Below are positions 41,138 through 52,083 of a stretch of 64,000 nucleotides of DNA, in pieces (within the stretch, counting starts at the first letter, position 1; each line of letters begins with the position of its first letter). Under the pieces are notes generated by a model, which searched no databases, was not told the origin of the DNA, and saw only the letters and a program-made list of their open reading frames with translations. Source of the stretch: Mayamaea pseudoterrestris (Eukaryota > Bacillariophyta > Bacillariophyceae > Sellaphorales > Sellaphoraceae); NCBI GenBank assembly GCA_027923505.1, contig BROI01000020.1:310001-374000 (forward strand), in the 5' to 3' direction. A program made the position numbers and the translations under genes.

Positions 41138-42361
41138 CTATCTAAAGGATTTTCGCACAGAAATAGACTGCTGCTCGGCTGCAGACAGTTGCGCGAGAAA
41201 CGAGTAGGCTTGTAGGTAGACGCCAGCATGAGCCTCGATAATGGGCTCCCAGTCATCAGTCCTTGGATAGCCTCCACCCATGGTAATAACAAACGGAACG
41301 TTAAGGTCACGAGCAAACTGATACACCATCTCGTTCCGTCTCCGAACGCATTCCAGTGTCAAATCCATTCTACCGAGCCGATCATGCCCCAAAACGTCCA
41401 CTCCAGCTTGGTAAAAGATGAGGTCAAACTCAGATCCCATTTCGTTTCCGATCCGCTTTAGCCAGTGATTCAATGTGCTCAAGTATGTCGCGTCGTTGCA
41501 TCCTTCAGGTAGCTCAATGTCCAAGTCAGACTTTTCCTTCTTGGAAAAGTGGTTTGCGGAGCAATGCATCGAAAAAGTAAAGACGCGTGGCTCTTCTTGG
41601 AACAAGACTGCATTGCCATTTCCCTGATGAACGTCCAGATCCACAATCAAAATCTTTCGAACTACTTCTGGAAACCTTTGTAGCACAACGTTGGCTGCCA
41701 CAGCAATGTCGCTAAAGACGCAAAAGCCTTCGCCTCGATCGTAAAATGCATGATGAGTTCCACCAGCAATTTGGGCGCTCCAAGGAGCAATGACGCCATT
41801 GTAGTTGTCATATATGTCTCGATTCTCCGTCCATTCTTGAATTGCAGAGACTGCGGCGGCAAAGGTGCCGCCAGTCGAGCTGAAGCTCCGATTGACGCCT
41901 TGCAAGCTCCATGGGAACCCAACGTTTCGTAGCTCCCGGTCAGTCAATTTGCCTGACATGTACCGTTGTATATAGCTTGGACAATGAGTAGTTTCCAGCT
42001 CTTGTATTGTAGCTAAAGGAGACACTCGAAAGTCTGATCTGACCTTGAAATTTTGACCATTTTCCAAAAGCGATCGCTGAACCAACTCTCGGGTTTGACG
42101 ATATTTCTGCATGGGGAACCGATGCTTTGGAGGCAGATCGACTTCATAAACGTCGTTATAATACATCGGAAAGAATGGCAGCCGATCATGTGTTGAACTG
42201 CTAGTTGTGGACTCCTCATTCGTTACTGCTGATGATGACGAGGAACCGGTTGCGAAGTAATGAACGGCAGTGCTTTGCCTTGATAGCGACCTGACACTGC
42301 CAAGTTGGATATGACTCAAGATATGCACCATAGCTAGCCAATGTGGTCTATGTATGATCAT
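41138..42361 (-). CDS. Histone deacetylase superfamily protein, class IV-like
   Basis: A 407-residue protein with a complete deacetylase catalytic set: AGGTHHAFYDRGEGFCVFSD with the paired His and the metal-binding region, ILIVDLDVHQGNGN with Asp and His ligands, FYQAGVDVLGHDRLGRM with the second Asp, and MGGGYPR. It resembles HDAC11/class IV and bacterial acetoin-utilisation-like members (short inserts, GEGFCVFSD form). The first 50 residues are basic and Ser-rich (HILSHIQLGSVRSLSRQS), so an organelle location is possible; ATG 42331 is an alternative start. The substrate may be histones, other acylated proteins or small molecules. Confidence 0.9.
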   Translation of the reverse strand: MIIHRPHWLAMVHILSHIQLGSVRSLSRQSTAVHYFATGSSSSSAVTNEESTTSSSTHDRLPFFPMYYNDVYEVDLPPKHRFPMQKYRQTRELVQRSLLENGQNFKVRSDFRVSPLATIQELETTHCPSYIQRYMSGKLTDRELRNVGFPWSLQGVNRSFSSTGGTFAAAVSAIQEWTENRDIYDNYNGVIAPWSAQIAGGTHHAFYDRGEGFCVFSDIAVAANVVLQRFPEVVRKILIVDLDVHQGNGNAVLFQEEPRVFTFSMHCSANHFSKKEKSDLDIELPEGCNDATYLSTLNHWLKRIGNEMGSEFDLIFYQAGVDVLGHDRLGRMDLTLECVRRRNEMVYQFARDLNVPFVITMGGGYPRTDDWEPIIEAHAGVYLQAYSFLAQLSAAEQQSISVRKSFR

Positions 42362-42595
42362 GCTCTAGATCAACAAGTTTTGCATTCGTCATTCGTCGTT
42401 CCATGGTCGAAGCCATAATTATTTTTTCGGAATGTCGCCGACGAAATTAGGTCTTACCGGTACTCCGCTTAAAGTAGCAGCAGGAAAGCAGTGTTAACCA
42501 GATTGCAAGTAGACTACAAGAGCATTGAAATACAATCCAATCTGATGTATAAAAACGACGCTCAATACTCAGCATCTACTGTACAGAAGCTCTAT

Positions 42596-44158
42596 TTATC
42601 CACGAGTTGCCGCTTTGGCTCTCCATCGCCGCACAAACTGCTCGATTTGTCCAACATGTCCATAGTCCAAATACAGCTGCTGATGACTCCGATCGGTATA
42701 GACCAGAGCGTTGCGATCCGTTGCATACTGAAGCACTGCGTCAAACTCTCCCTTGGGGCCCTTGACGCATTCGTGTATAAATACCTCCTGAAACTTGACT
42801 CGAGTCTGCTCCTTGTCCCACAACCAGATTTGATCCGCAACGTTTGCTGGGACTGGAGATGTATTGCTGTTACTTGACGTCTTGCTGCTGGTCCGTAGTT
42901 TCGGATGCGCATGTTTCTCCAGAAAGCGAACAATTTGCCGCGCATGAATGCCCAACGCAAAGGCACCTTTGATGCTGTCACGCGTAATTACCATAAAGAC
43001 AACGTTCGGAAGGCGGCGAATGGTTGTCACGTCACAAAAGAGTGAAAGCATGCTAACATGAAGCTCGCTTGTTGTGTATGCGCAAACTTGAAAGTTTGTT
43101 TGGACGATAATGCCGAGATGCGACGAGTCTTGCGGCTTTGGGTGCGCCAAGGCCGCGTCCAAAGCCTTGGATGAGAGCGACCATTGAGCTGCCGCTGCAG
43201 CGTTTGCAGCCTCTGGATTGGAGACAAGCTGCAAGGCAATCCGAGTCGGATAAAAGATTGTTTGCTTGGCAATCTTGCGTGTGTACAACAGCCCAAAGTG
43301 ATGCAGATCTTTCACCATGACGCGAGCATCCTTGGTGAGACTTGTAGACGTCAAATAAGCTTCACCAGGCCGACCAAAGGATAAACAAATCAACAAAAGT
43401 AGCGCTTCCTTGTGCAACTCCTTGCCTTTTTCATGTGAAGCCAAACTAGCCAGATACTGAACGACAAAATGCCAAACCTGCAAGGTCGTTTCCGACAACA
43501 TGAATTCATACCCCTGCTCGGTAATCACCAACGGCGCATCATCAGGTGCTCCATTAAACTCTGGATCCGGTTGCATCAAATTCATCTCCAATAGAAAGTG
43601 CACAACGGCGCGTGGTGGCGCCCTTTCCGAAACGGACCCCACCAAAAAGTGCAACACAGAATCCCATTGCGTCTGCGTATAATGCTCCAAATCTTCGATT
43701 GTAGTTTCCTTATGCGGCTCACTCGCTTCCTTTTCCAATTCTCGAATTTGCTGTATTGTCAATGGCATCCACGGCGACTGATCCAGTGCTCGCAGCGACT
43801 CGCCGATTCCATGATGAAATCCATTGGTGAGCGTCACCGTCGTTGCCATTTGCGTCGCATCAATAATGGCCCACGACTGCAACTCCCGCAACGCTCGATC
43901 CATGTTTTGGTGTCCCCACTTTTGAACATCGACTAGCGGAAAGCTTCCGCCCGTGCAAGTCAGTCGCATGACGATTTGCTGGGCCGGCATGGAGAGTTGC
44001 TGCAGAATGGCGCGGCAAACGTAGCGGCCGCGGGTTTCGTCAGTGTATAGTTCAAACAAGTCTTGGTGACTGAGACATTTTTGTAAATAGTCTAATACAC
44101 CAGTTGTTTTAGAGGCGCCGCGGCGCTTGGATGTAGTCTTCGTTTGGTCGCTGGCCAT
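42596..44158 (-). CDS. TFB2: TFIIH subunit p52/Tfb2
   Basis: A 520-residue protein colinear with Tfb2/GTF2H4. The N-terminal HEAT-like region starts VLDYLQKCLSHQDLFELY and continues with QQIVMRLTCTGGSFPLVDVQ and WDSVLHFLVGS. The middle has EQGYEFMLSETTLQVWHFV and MVKDLHHFGLLYTRK with YPTRIALQL. The C-terminal part has GIIVQTNFQVCAYTTSELHV and ITRDSIKGAFALGIHARQIV, and ends with the XPB-binding/p8-type domain (DQIWLWDKEQTRVKF, DYGHVGQIEQFVRRW). This subunit anchors the XPB helicase in TFIIH for transcription initiation and nucleotide excision repair. No intron. Confidence 0.94.
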   Translation of the reverse strand: MASDQTKTTSKRRGASKTTGVLDYLQKCLSHQDLFELYTDETRGRYVCRAILQQLSMPAQQIVMRLTCTGGSFPLVDVQKWGHQNMDRALRELQSWAIIDATQMATTVTLTNGFHHGIGESLRALDQSPWMPLTIQQIRELEKEASEPHKETTIEDLEHYTQTQWDSVLHFLVGSVSERAPPRAVVHFLLEMNLMQPDPEFNGAPDDAPLVITEQGYEFMLSETTLQVWHFVVQYLASLASHEKGKELHKEALLLLICLSFGRPGEAYLTSTSLTKDARVMVKDLHHFGLLYTRKIAKQTIFYPTRIALQLVSNPEAANAAAAAQWSLSSKALDAALAHPKPQDSSHLGIIVQTNFQVCAYTTSELHVSMLSLFCDVTTIRRLPNVVFMVITRDSIKGAFALGIHARQIVRFLEKHAHPKLRTSSKTSSNSNTSPVPANVADQIWLWDKEQTRVKFQEVFIHECVKGPKGEFDAVLQYATDRNALVYTDRSHQQLYLDYGHVGQIEQFVRRWRAKAATRG

Positions 44159-44378
44159 GATGGAATGAATGAGATGATCGAAGTTGTGACAGACGCGCGC
44201 ATGGCGCGACGGCGCGGCAGACTTGGTTACCGTTGCGACTTGAACCGGCGCGGCTGCTGATCGCCATCAGATCTTTTGCGGATGCTCATGCCACAGAACA
44301 AAAGCACTTGCACGCTGCGTCAAAAGGCAAGAATAGTCCAAAGCGCAATAGTACAGACTCTAATATATAGAGTTCAAC

Positions 44379-47300
44379 ATGGCCATGCGGCTCACTCCTA
44401 TTCGCCCTACCGTTCAGGAAGCTGACAGTGTCCAGGCGCTCGGCAGCATGACACTCCAAGATTCTGCGCCGGCATCCAAGAACATCAGCGTGACTCCAAA
44501 GCCTGGCACAAACATGGGCAACTTGCTTCTTCGTCAAGACTTTGGAGCATGGTACGAAAGCATTACTACGACGCGATCTGCTGCTAGTGCAAACGCTGAG
44601 GATGTTGATGACGATCCGGAAAACATTTGGATAACAAGCAAGCGCATTGATTCCGTTTGCCTTGCCCATTGGTTCCACGCGTACTTGCTGGACCATTCTG
44701 ACTTGTTCAAGGAGGCGGCCGATCGTGATGCAGCTGGCAAGATTTTTTGCTCCTTTTACAATCAAGTGGTTGCCATGACTAGCCTCGAACCTTTCAAAAA
44801 GATGGAACCGCTCGTCATGACTCGACTCCGCGAACTAAAGTTGCTGCGCTCTAAGCGAACCGACGTCAAGACGGTCTTTATGATGTTTGCGGATGAAGAG
44901 GGAAACTTTGCATCAGCGGAAGAAAAAATGACGGCGCGTCAAGAAATGATGATGCGCAAAAAGCAAGAGCAGGCCAACAAGCATGGTACCATGGTGACGG
45001 AGGCACCCGAGCCGCAGTTTGTGCCGCTCGGAACGGAACATGTGTTTGACATCAAGGTTGGACCCGACGGTGCAATTCGTGACGGCAGCGAAATCGTTTT
45101 GAAGGAAGTCAGGCTATCTGGTCCCAATAGTAATCGGTACCAGATTAAGGAAGGCTCCAGGCTACCAACCGATCTTGACAGCTCCAGACTTTTCAAGTTT
45201 GCGGTGACGCCTGTAAATATAGGCGTGGTGCGGGCAAATGTCACCTTTGTCTTTCGCAAAAATGCGAATGAAGACTTTACTATTGTCCGATTTTTCGTGT
45301 TTCGAAGTGGTGACGAAAGCATGGACAAGATGCTGGTGCCTGTTGCTCCGTATAGGCGCAAAAAGACGCGCAATCGAAAGCAGCATGTCGCACCCAACAA
45401 GATTCACGATGCTCCTCCGCCAAGTAACGCTGGGAATAATCCATTCAAAGGAAAGTTGAAGTATTACGATGTTCCTAAGGATATCACGAACCTGCTGGTT
45501 GCGAACGAATTCGTCGATGCTGTCGGACCGTTGGGCGAGAAGATTCAGAACTACGCCAAGTTTTGGCATTCTCTCTTGTGGGCGTGCGAGCACCAGGATA
45601 TGCAGGATATTCAGTGGTACGATATGGAGGCGGTGCGGCTGCAGCGGGAGGGTAACATGTTTGTTTTACGTGTCCCCGGACTGGCCGAAAGCCGTCCTTC
45701 GGTTCTTCGCGGCGATGTGATTGAGATTAATTGGAAAGACCAAGTCTACAGGGGACGTGTTCAGCGAACACGAGAGCTGGAGGTAGTTTTGCAGTTTGCG
45801 CAGTCGTTTCAGCGAATGTTTAACGAGTCGCTGGACAGAGTCGATGTCCGCTTCACGTTCTCGCGTATGGCATATCGAACATCGCATGCTGGCTGTAATA
45901 TGGCTCGCGAAACAATGAAAACGGATCTGTTGTTTCCAGCGCCATCGCATGTTAAGCAAATTTCAGCTGCTGCTTGCCCCCGTAAAGAACCATATCCGCT
46001 TAACAAGTGGATGTGGGCGAATCCCTCATTGAATGATGAGCAGAAAATGGCCGTCCAGCAAATAGTGAGAGGATCCATGCGTCCATTACCTTACATTATT
46101 TTTGGCCCGCCTGGCACTGGGGTAAGTGAGATGGAGCGATTGGCGTCACTATTTCAATTCATGGAACTGTCAGTCTAACCAGAGTTCTTCCCTTGCAGAA
46201 AACCATGACAGTGGTCGAGACGGTATATCATCTCGCCAAGAAATGCCAAGCCAAGGTCCTGCTCGTTGCGCCGTCAAATGATGCGGCAGATATCTTGGTC
46301 GATCGGCTTGCGTCCTACTTTCCGCCTTCGGAACTTCGCCGCGCCCTTGCGTTTAGCAGGTCAATGGAAAGTGTTCCCAGCGCTATCTTGCCTTATGTCA
46401 CGGTAGGTGGTCCAAACGTTCAAGAAATCCTGTCGGAACAAACAAGAATCGTTGTCAGCACTGTTAATCTTGCTGCAAGATTTTCCTATCTAGGAGTTGC
46501 AAAAGGTTGCTTCGACGTACTTATGATTGATGAAGCGGGACATGCCACGGAACCAGAAGTTATTGCAGTAATGGCTTCCATAATGGACTTTGAGCGCAAG
46601 GGACAAATTATTTTAGCTGGGGATCCAAAGCAATTAGGCCCTGTGATCAGATCGGAAGAATGCAATGCACTGGGTATGTCCGACTCGTTCATGACACGTC
46701 TTATGAATCGAAGTGTGTACATGAAAGACGGCGGCGGATACACCCCAAGTCTGGTCACCAAGCTAGTGAAGAACTATCGTTCTCATCCGTCTATCATTAA
46801 GCTTCCAAACGAAATGTTCTACGATAATGAACTGGTGTGCGCGGGCGACCCATTGGTCACTCACAACCTAAATCAGTGGGAGCATTTGCCAGTCAAGAAG
46901 TTTCCCATTATCTTCCATGCAATCGACGGCGACAATGTTCGTGAAAGCAACTCTCCAAGCTGGTTCAACCCGCAGGAGGCGCAGCAAGTCGTACTTTATG
47001 TCCAGAAATTGATGTCTGAAACTCGCCCAGCGCTTCGCGCCGACGACATTGGCATTATCACTCCATATGCGCGTCAGGCGGAGAAAATTCGCATCGTATT
47101 AAACCACAAGGGTTTTAAAGATATCAAGGTCGGTTCAGTCGAGACTTTCCAAGGTCAGGAGCGGCGTTGCATCATTGTTTCGACTGTGCGATCGCTTGTC
47201 GACGAAGTCAATTCGGATAAGAGGTTCAATTTGGGTTTTGTTGCCAATGAGAAACGTTTCAATGTAGCAGTCACGCGAGCCAAGGCACTTCTTATCGTCA

Positions 47301-47509
47301 TTGGTTGCCCGAGAGTTCTTGCGTTGGACGAAGCGAATTGGCTTCCTTTCCTTCGGTACTGTCACGAAAACAGGGCTTGGTGCGGCGACGAATGGAATCC
47401 CGATGTAACTCCGATTAAGGAAGATGTAGGCGCCGGTGTCGTGGCGGACGAGGATGGTTGGGATCACGTTGAAGAGCAAAATTTTGCATTCACGTCACGA
47501 GAAGAATAA
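44379..47509 (+). CDS. MOV10/SDE3-type superfamily-1 RNA helicase
   Basis: Exons 44379-46121 and 46199-47509 join in phase 0 (GTAAGT...TTGCAG, 77-nt intron) to give 1017 residues. The intron falls exactly between GPPGTG and KT of the Walker A motif. Other helicase motifs are VLLVAPSNDAADILVDRL, LMIDEAGHATEPE (motif II, DEAG), ILAGDPKQLGPVI, VKNYRSHPSIIKLPN, GSVETFQGQERRCIIVS and NVAVTRAKALLIVIG. These are diagnostic of the Upf1-like group and closest to MOV10/SDE3, whose members act with Argonaute and small-RNA silencing or against retroelements. The N-terminal half contains a beta-rich region (VSFVFRKNANEDFTIVRFFV-like) as in that family. A silencing role here is inference. Confidence 0.9.
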
Positions 47510-47591
47510 AGTGCAACCGTTAGATTAACAAAAGATAATCTATTTTAATATTCAGTTTATCAATGAAAACAACTAGTTTACACCCACAACT

Positions 47592-49524
47592 TCATTCAGA
47601 CTTGATCTTGACTCCTTCAGAGCACCCAATTAGCTCAGCACGATGCGAATATAGGGTACCGGTAGCAGGGCGTAGTAGCGGAAGTCGAAGCATGTGGCTG
47701 ACTCTCTTCCGGAGGCCATCCCATTCTTTCCAGGATATCATAGAAAGCTGTAGCGCGGCAGACACGAGCATCAACGAGGCAATTCCACCAAATACAACAC
47801 GAAGTCTGAAAAGACGAGCATTCTGTGAGTATGCCAATTCATCGTGAACTTTGCTGGACATGGGAGAACTCGACACTTACTTTATAAAATTCGTTGAAAT
47901 AACACCCACTGCAACAATAAGGTTGACAACAATTCGGGGAATGCTCATGATAGAGGCTCTTGCATGAGCAGGAAAATACAACGACCGTATCACACCTTCA
48001 CATGGCCGAAAAGTACCCATCAGAAACTCCAGCGCTAAAAACGCAACGAGACAAACCGAGAATGACTTGTCGCTATCCTCGGTGAACATGCAAGGTAAAG
48101 CCAATAGACACGCCGATAGAGCATAGCATGCCGCTGCAAGGAGTTCAACGGCCATGGGGCGAACGGTGACTACTTCGCCATCAACTTCAACAGTTTCCAT
48201 GTCGTTGTCGCTTTGGTTTGATGGCGAAAAAATGTTTGACATACACCTTCGAAGCCAAGGAGCAACGAGGCCACCCATGACACCCGCAGCCATAAAGGCA
48301 CCAAAGATTAGTCCGTAGGCAGGCTCGCTATATGTATCCAAGCCCCAGCTACTAGCTAGCGCTTCTTTCGCTAGCGCAGCTAACGCGGGCGACCACAAAA
48401 AGATGAATACATTGACCGACCCTTCGCTAAATGACTGGATGATGCCCACTCGAAGCATCTTTGAATCTCGCCTATATGCTTCAACGGCTTCGCGAAAGTA
48501 TCCCGACATGCCTCGTGGTGCTTCGCCCTGTTGGTGCCCGTAATTCTCAGACCATAGTAAAGCAATGACTCCAAGAGCAATCGCAGTGCTCGTCACTGCT
48601 CCCTTGAACGGTCCGACGGGACCATATGCCACAGCCAGAGCATGGCTCAACCCTCCAGACGCAATCGCTGCAATGTTGCTAACAATCACCGAGTCACGAT
48701 GAATCAGCTCGTACTTCTCCGTGGGCAGCCCCCTCCGCCTGAATTCCGTGTCTAGCCATGTTTCGAAAACAGACGATAGCAGATTGGTAGTGAAGCCACC
48801 AATCATGCGACTGGCAATCAATCCAGCCAGTATTGGAAACTGCTCTAACCAGTTGATTGTTATTTCCAGACAGCAGTATAATATGGCAGCCTTCTTTCTG
48901 CCAAATTTGTCGATAATTTGGCCAGTAACCGGGGACATCAATCCGCCAGCCAAGAAGCCTAAACAATACAGCGACGCCACCGAATATCCATAGCTTTCGT
49001 ACAGCACGTATAGATGCGTCCCTGAAAGGAAGATAACAGAAAGAGTCAGCCAAAAATTCATTGGATAGTGTGCCATCCGGACTTTCTCCGTCCTCCGTGA
49101 CAATCCTGCTCTCACCTTGTAGCCCATCGGCGAGCATGACCACAAACGTGACAATAAGATACGTCCACTTTAGCAAAGCAAATTCTTGCTCCTGTCTCTT
49201 GTGCTGATCGACATCCAACACAACATTTTCGACACTAGCGACGGATGTGTCTGATCCATCCATGGACGACGACGATGTACTCCGACTTTCCTCAGAAAAC
49301 GCCAAAGAGCTGGCTGTACAATCGTCATCCTCCAATGCCAGACATGGCTTTGTACATATTGTATTGTCTGCATTATTGTCACTCGTCTCGTCCATACTGC
49401 CGCTGCTACACAGGCCTCCATAGGCCGCAAATGCCAGCTGGGAAACGAGCGAGTGCTGCCGAATCGCCGATGATGACGCATCCGATGGCAACTTTTTGAG
49501 CGCCTTGCTCGTTAACTGATCCAT
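47592..49524 (-). CDS. MFSD5-type major facilitator (molybdate transporter family)
   Basis: Exons 49524-49116, 49021-47881 and 47805-47592 join in phases 1 and 2 (GTGAGA...TTTCAG, 95 nt; GTAAGT...TTTTCAG, 75 nt) to give 587 residues. Signature segments are MLADGLQGTHLYVLYESYG, the MFS loop DKFGRKKAAILYC, and SSVFETWLDTEFRRRGLP, all typical of MFSD5/MOT2, a putative molybdate importer. The third exon restores the last membrane helix (VVFGGIASLMLVSAALQL); without it the frame stops just after the second donor. The N-terminal 100 residues are acidic and Ser-rich. The frame is open further upstream to 49776. ATG 49524 is preferred because the preceding codons look untranslated. Confidence 0.86.
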
Positions 49525-50668
49525 CACGTTCTTTTCAGAAGTGTAGTAGCCTGTGTATCGAAAACAAAGACAGACAAGCAAGTTCAAGAGGCAGCTGGGC
49601 GTTGGGATTTTGTGTGGAAATTGTGAGGACTCGCAACAGCGAGGAGAGCAAGAAAGGGGCTTAAATGGTTTGCGGCGACCCAGTGGAGCTCGACCGATTT
49701 CGTCGTATCTTTTGAGTGTCGCAGCATAGACAGGCGCGTGCACAAATAAATGAGCGTGATTCATGCGTGTGCTCATCTATCTCGCATCCGACGAAGGGGT
49801 TCCATGGCCCAAATAAGACTGTCAGGATAGAATGTCTTCAGTGACGTCATGATGACTATTTTGACATTTTTTAGTTATGTATCACATTTCATTCACGACT
49901 CGACGGGCTTTCCAACGGTAACCAACGAGTAAAAATCGGAGCGGAGGTGCGCGAGCAATCCTAAGACGCAGTCGAGTACCGATGGATGTCGCACTTGCCC
50001 GCTTGAGCGAAAAACGTTCCGCACCTCAACATCCCCAAAGAATCTATTCACGAGCGACGGGACCAGTCTGCGCCAACATCTTTCTTTATAAATTGTTAGT
50101 TGGTTGTCTTTAGATTGATGTAGAAGCTTGGTTGCACTGTCGCTGCTTTGCGCGTTGGTGAAAAAGGGCGACGCGAACTTGATTTGAAGTTTTCTCGTGA
50201 CGTCCGTCCGGCGCTTGATGACGTCACTGAAGGATTTCTATCCTGACAGTCTTAAATGTTGCCTATTCTTGTATGCGCAGATATGCGGGAGCATGACGAC
50301 GGTTATATCGTGAACCCTTCGCCTTTTAAGTAGGAATAGTGAATAATCCACGATCAAGCCAGTGCAGTCGGGTAAAGCTTCGCAGATCGTGTATTGCGTT
50401 AGATACGCGCTTGAACGAGGTTGATTGAGAAGAGGAACATGGATTTCGAAATTTGAATATGCAGCTTGTCTGTACCACGCATCAGTATGTGCGAAGTACC
50501 GCGCGAATCTAGGCAAGTCTTTGCAACAGGTGTGCCAAGACATTGGAAGTCGTCATTGGTGTTCAGTTGCAAGGCGGCAACCATGGGCATGCGCAAGTTC
50601 TTTCATTCCATGGTGCAATGTGTGCGACTCAGTAGCTCCTTCAGACTTATGGCATAGCCGTTACTTCG
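49525..50668. other. Long intergenic region containing an inverted-repeat element
   Basis: About 1140 bp without a convincing gene, between the MFSD5-like start and the PEX10 end. It contains the inverted-repeat element 49814-50254, annotated separately. Short frames at 50238-50543 (minus) and 50425-50715 (plus) have no recognisable product and no good starts. Confidence 0.5.
49814..50254. mobile_element. Probable non-autonomous DNA transposon (MITE) with 37-bp terminal inverted repeats
   Basis: The left end 49814-49850 and right end 50218-50254 are reverse complements over 37 bp with three mismatches. Both begin TAAGACTGTCAGGATAGAA and contain the palindrome TGACGTCA near their inner edge. 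If the outermost TA is a target-site duplication, the element proper is AGACTG...CAGTCT, 49816-50252, 437 bp, as expected for Tc1/mariner-type MITEs. It has no coding capacity, so it would need a transposase in trans. A shortened copy of the recurrent motif (GAGTACCGATGGATG) lies inside at 49974-49988. Family assignment is tentative; the inverted repeat itself is certain. Confidence 0.7.
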
Positions 50669-51868
50669 TCAATCGTCTCCTCCATCATTGCCTTGGTAAT
50701 TTTGCAGCGCCATGATTTGCTGCGGTAAACATGGCACGCGGCAAATGGGACATGATTCGTGCCGTTGCACCCACTGCTGCAGGCAGCTCCAGCACATGAC
50801 ATGGCCGCACTTGACGGAGCACGCCGGATGAATGCGAGTTTGTCGGCAAATGACACAAACTCGAGTGTCTTTGCTGCTGTTCAGTGCCGACGATGCGGGC
50901 GGCGGGGATTGCGGAGTGTTTGAGTAAAACTGAATGGGCGATTTTGCAGCATCCGCCGGCAATGACGCGGGAAAGCAATCAGCGAGCCACTCCACAAGTC
51001 GCGAGCCCAAGTGCGGCACCAGAGTTCCGAAAGCTTGTAACAATATAAGTAGACCGACGATGCGAGCCGTCGTTGGCTTATGGGTGAGCTTGCTTTCATT
51101 CTCGTTTTGCCTCAACTCGAGACGAAACAGTCGATGCATCCATGTAGAATATTTCGCATCGAGACAGTACCAAGCCAAATGGAGGCGAAATAACCAGGCG
51201 CCGAGCGAGAATGTGGTAGGGTTACTGCTGGTAGACGAGTCGATTGTTGCATGCGGTCCTTCCGTATCACTCATTGACAGCCCAGAAGCTAGCTCCTGAG
51301 CGGCTCGTTGAATAAATTGTTTACTCTGGTGCAAAATTACTCGAAAAGGTGCATTATCCGTGGATGTGGCTGCTATCGATTGTCTCATTGCACGTGTATG
51401 TTGCTGCAAGATTCCACTCTGACGTTCCGTCTGCGATAGCTGCTCATTAGACGCCGCACGCTCCATCATGCGCCTCCTTTGCTGCTCATGCATGAGTTGG
51501 CGTTGCCTTCCTCGTAGCGTCTCATGGGTGCGGCCTTGCGTCGCGTCATTTTCGTTAGCGGCGGAGTTTGCCAGTCGTCGCACAAAGTAAATGGTGGTGG
51601 ACGCGAAAAGTGAGCCGACAACAAGTCTCCACTTGCTTCCATTCTTGTATTCTACATTCACTGCTTCCTGTCCGAGGGACTTGCCCTTTCGCATCAATAC
51701 AAGAATGATATAAAAGATACTAGCGAGAAAGGAAGCATCCATCTCGCGACGATTCTCGGTAATTTGCTGCGGCAAGATTCGTAGTAACAGCGTCTTGCAT
51801 TGCTCCAAATAGCGAGCGTCCTTTGCAAGTGCCAATAAAACATCAGGTACAATGTTGCTACTGCTCAT
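50669..51868 (-). CDS. PEX10: Peroxisome biogenesis factor 10 (PEX10), RING ubiquitin ligase
   Basis: A 399-residue protein from the ATG at 51868. The frame is open to 51997, but MSSSNIVPDVLLALAKDARY matches a PEX10-like beginning. The C terminus carries a C3HC4 RING: CVICRQTRIHPACSVKCGH, MCWSCLQQW and CPICR. The N-terminal and middle parts are hydrophobic helical segments (ASFLASIFYIILVLMRKGK; RIVGLLILLQAFGTLVPHLG) matching the membrane domain of the Pex2-Pex12-type family. An insert rich in Gln/Arg (RQRQLMHEQQRRRMMERAAS) is unusual. In the family, PEX10 acts with PEX2 and PEX12 to ubiquitinate the import receptor PEX5 so it can be recycled from the peroxisome membrane. Confidence 0.88.
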   Translation of the reverse strand: MSSSNIVPDVLLALAKDARYLEQCKTLLLRILPQQITENRREMDASFLASIFYIILVLMRKGKSLGQEAVNVEYKNGSKWRLVVGSLFASTTIYFVRRLANSAANENDATQGRTHETLRGRQRQLMHEQQRRRMMERAASNEQLSQTERQSGILQQHTRAMRQSIAATSTDNAPFRVILHQSKQFIQRAAQELASGLSMSDTEGPHATIDSSTSSNPTTFSLGAWLFRLHLAWYCLDAKYSTWMHRLFRLELRQNENESKLTHKPTTARIVGLLILLQAFGTLVPHLGSRLVEWLADCFPASLPADAAKSPIQFYSNTPQSPPPASSALNSSKDTRVCVICRQTRIHPACSVKCGHVMCWSCLQQWVQRHESCPICRVPCLPQQIMALQNYQGNDGGDD

Positions 51869-52083
51869 GATGCTGTTATGTATAGTAAATCCCGCATCGT
51901 TAGTCGTCTTCTTGACTCGCTTGTCGTCGTCGTCGTTTTGTGTCGTGGTTCGTGGTTGTCGGCTAAAAAAGCATCGCAGCGGTACTAACTGCGACACTCG
52001 TGGCCCTTCGTCGTCTCCGATGAATCACAGTCGCGTCTCCCTCGTTTGTTTCCCATTCATTTGCCCAACAAAACCGACAGACT

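Noticed and set aside
47854-47880. 27-nt intron in the MFSD5-like gene using the acceptor at 47854
   Set aside because: Phase fits, but 27 nt is far below the other introns here (59-206 nt). The 75-nt choice has a better acceptor and also keeps the frame.
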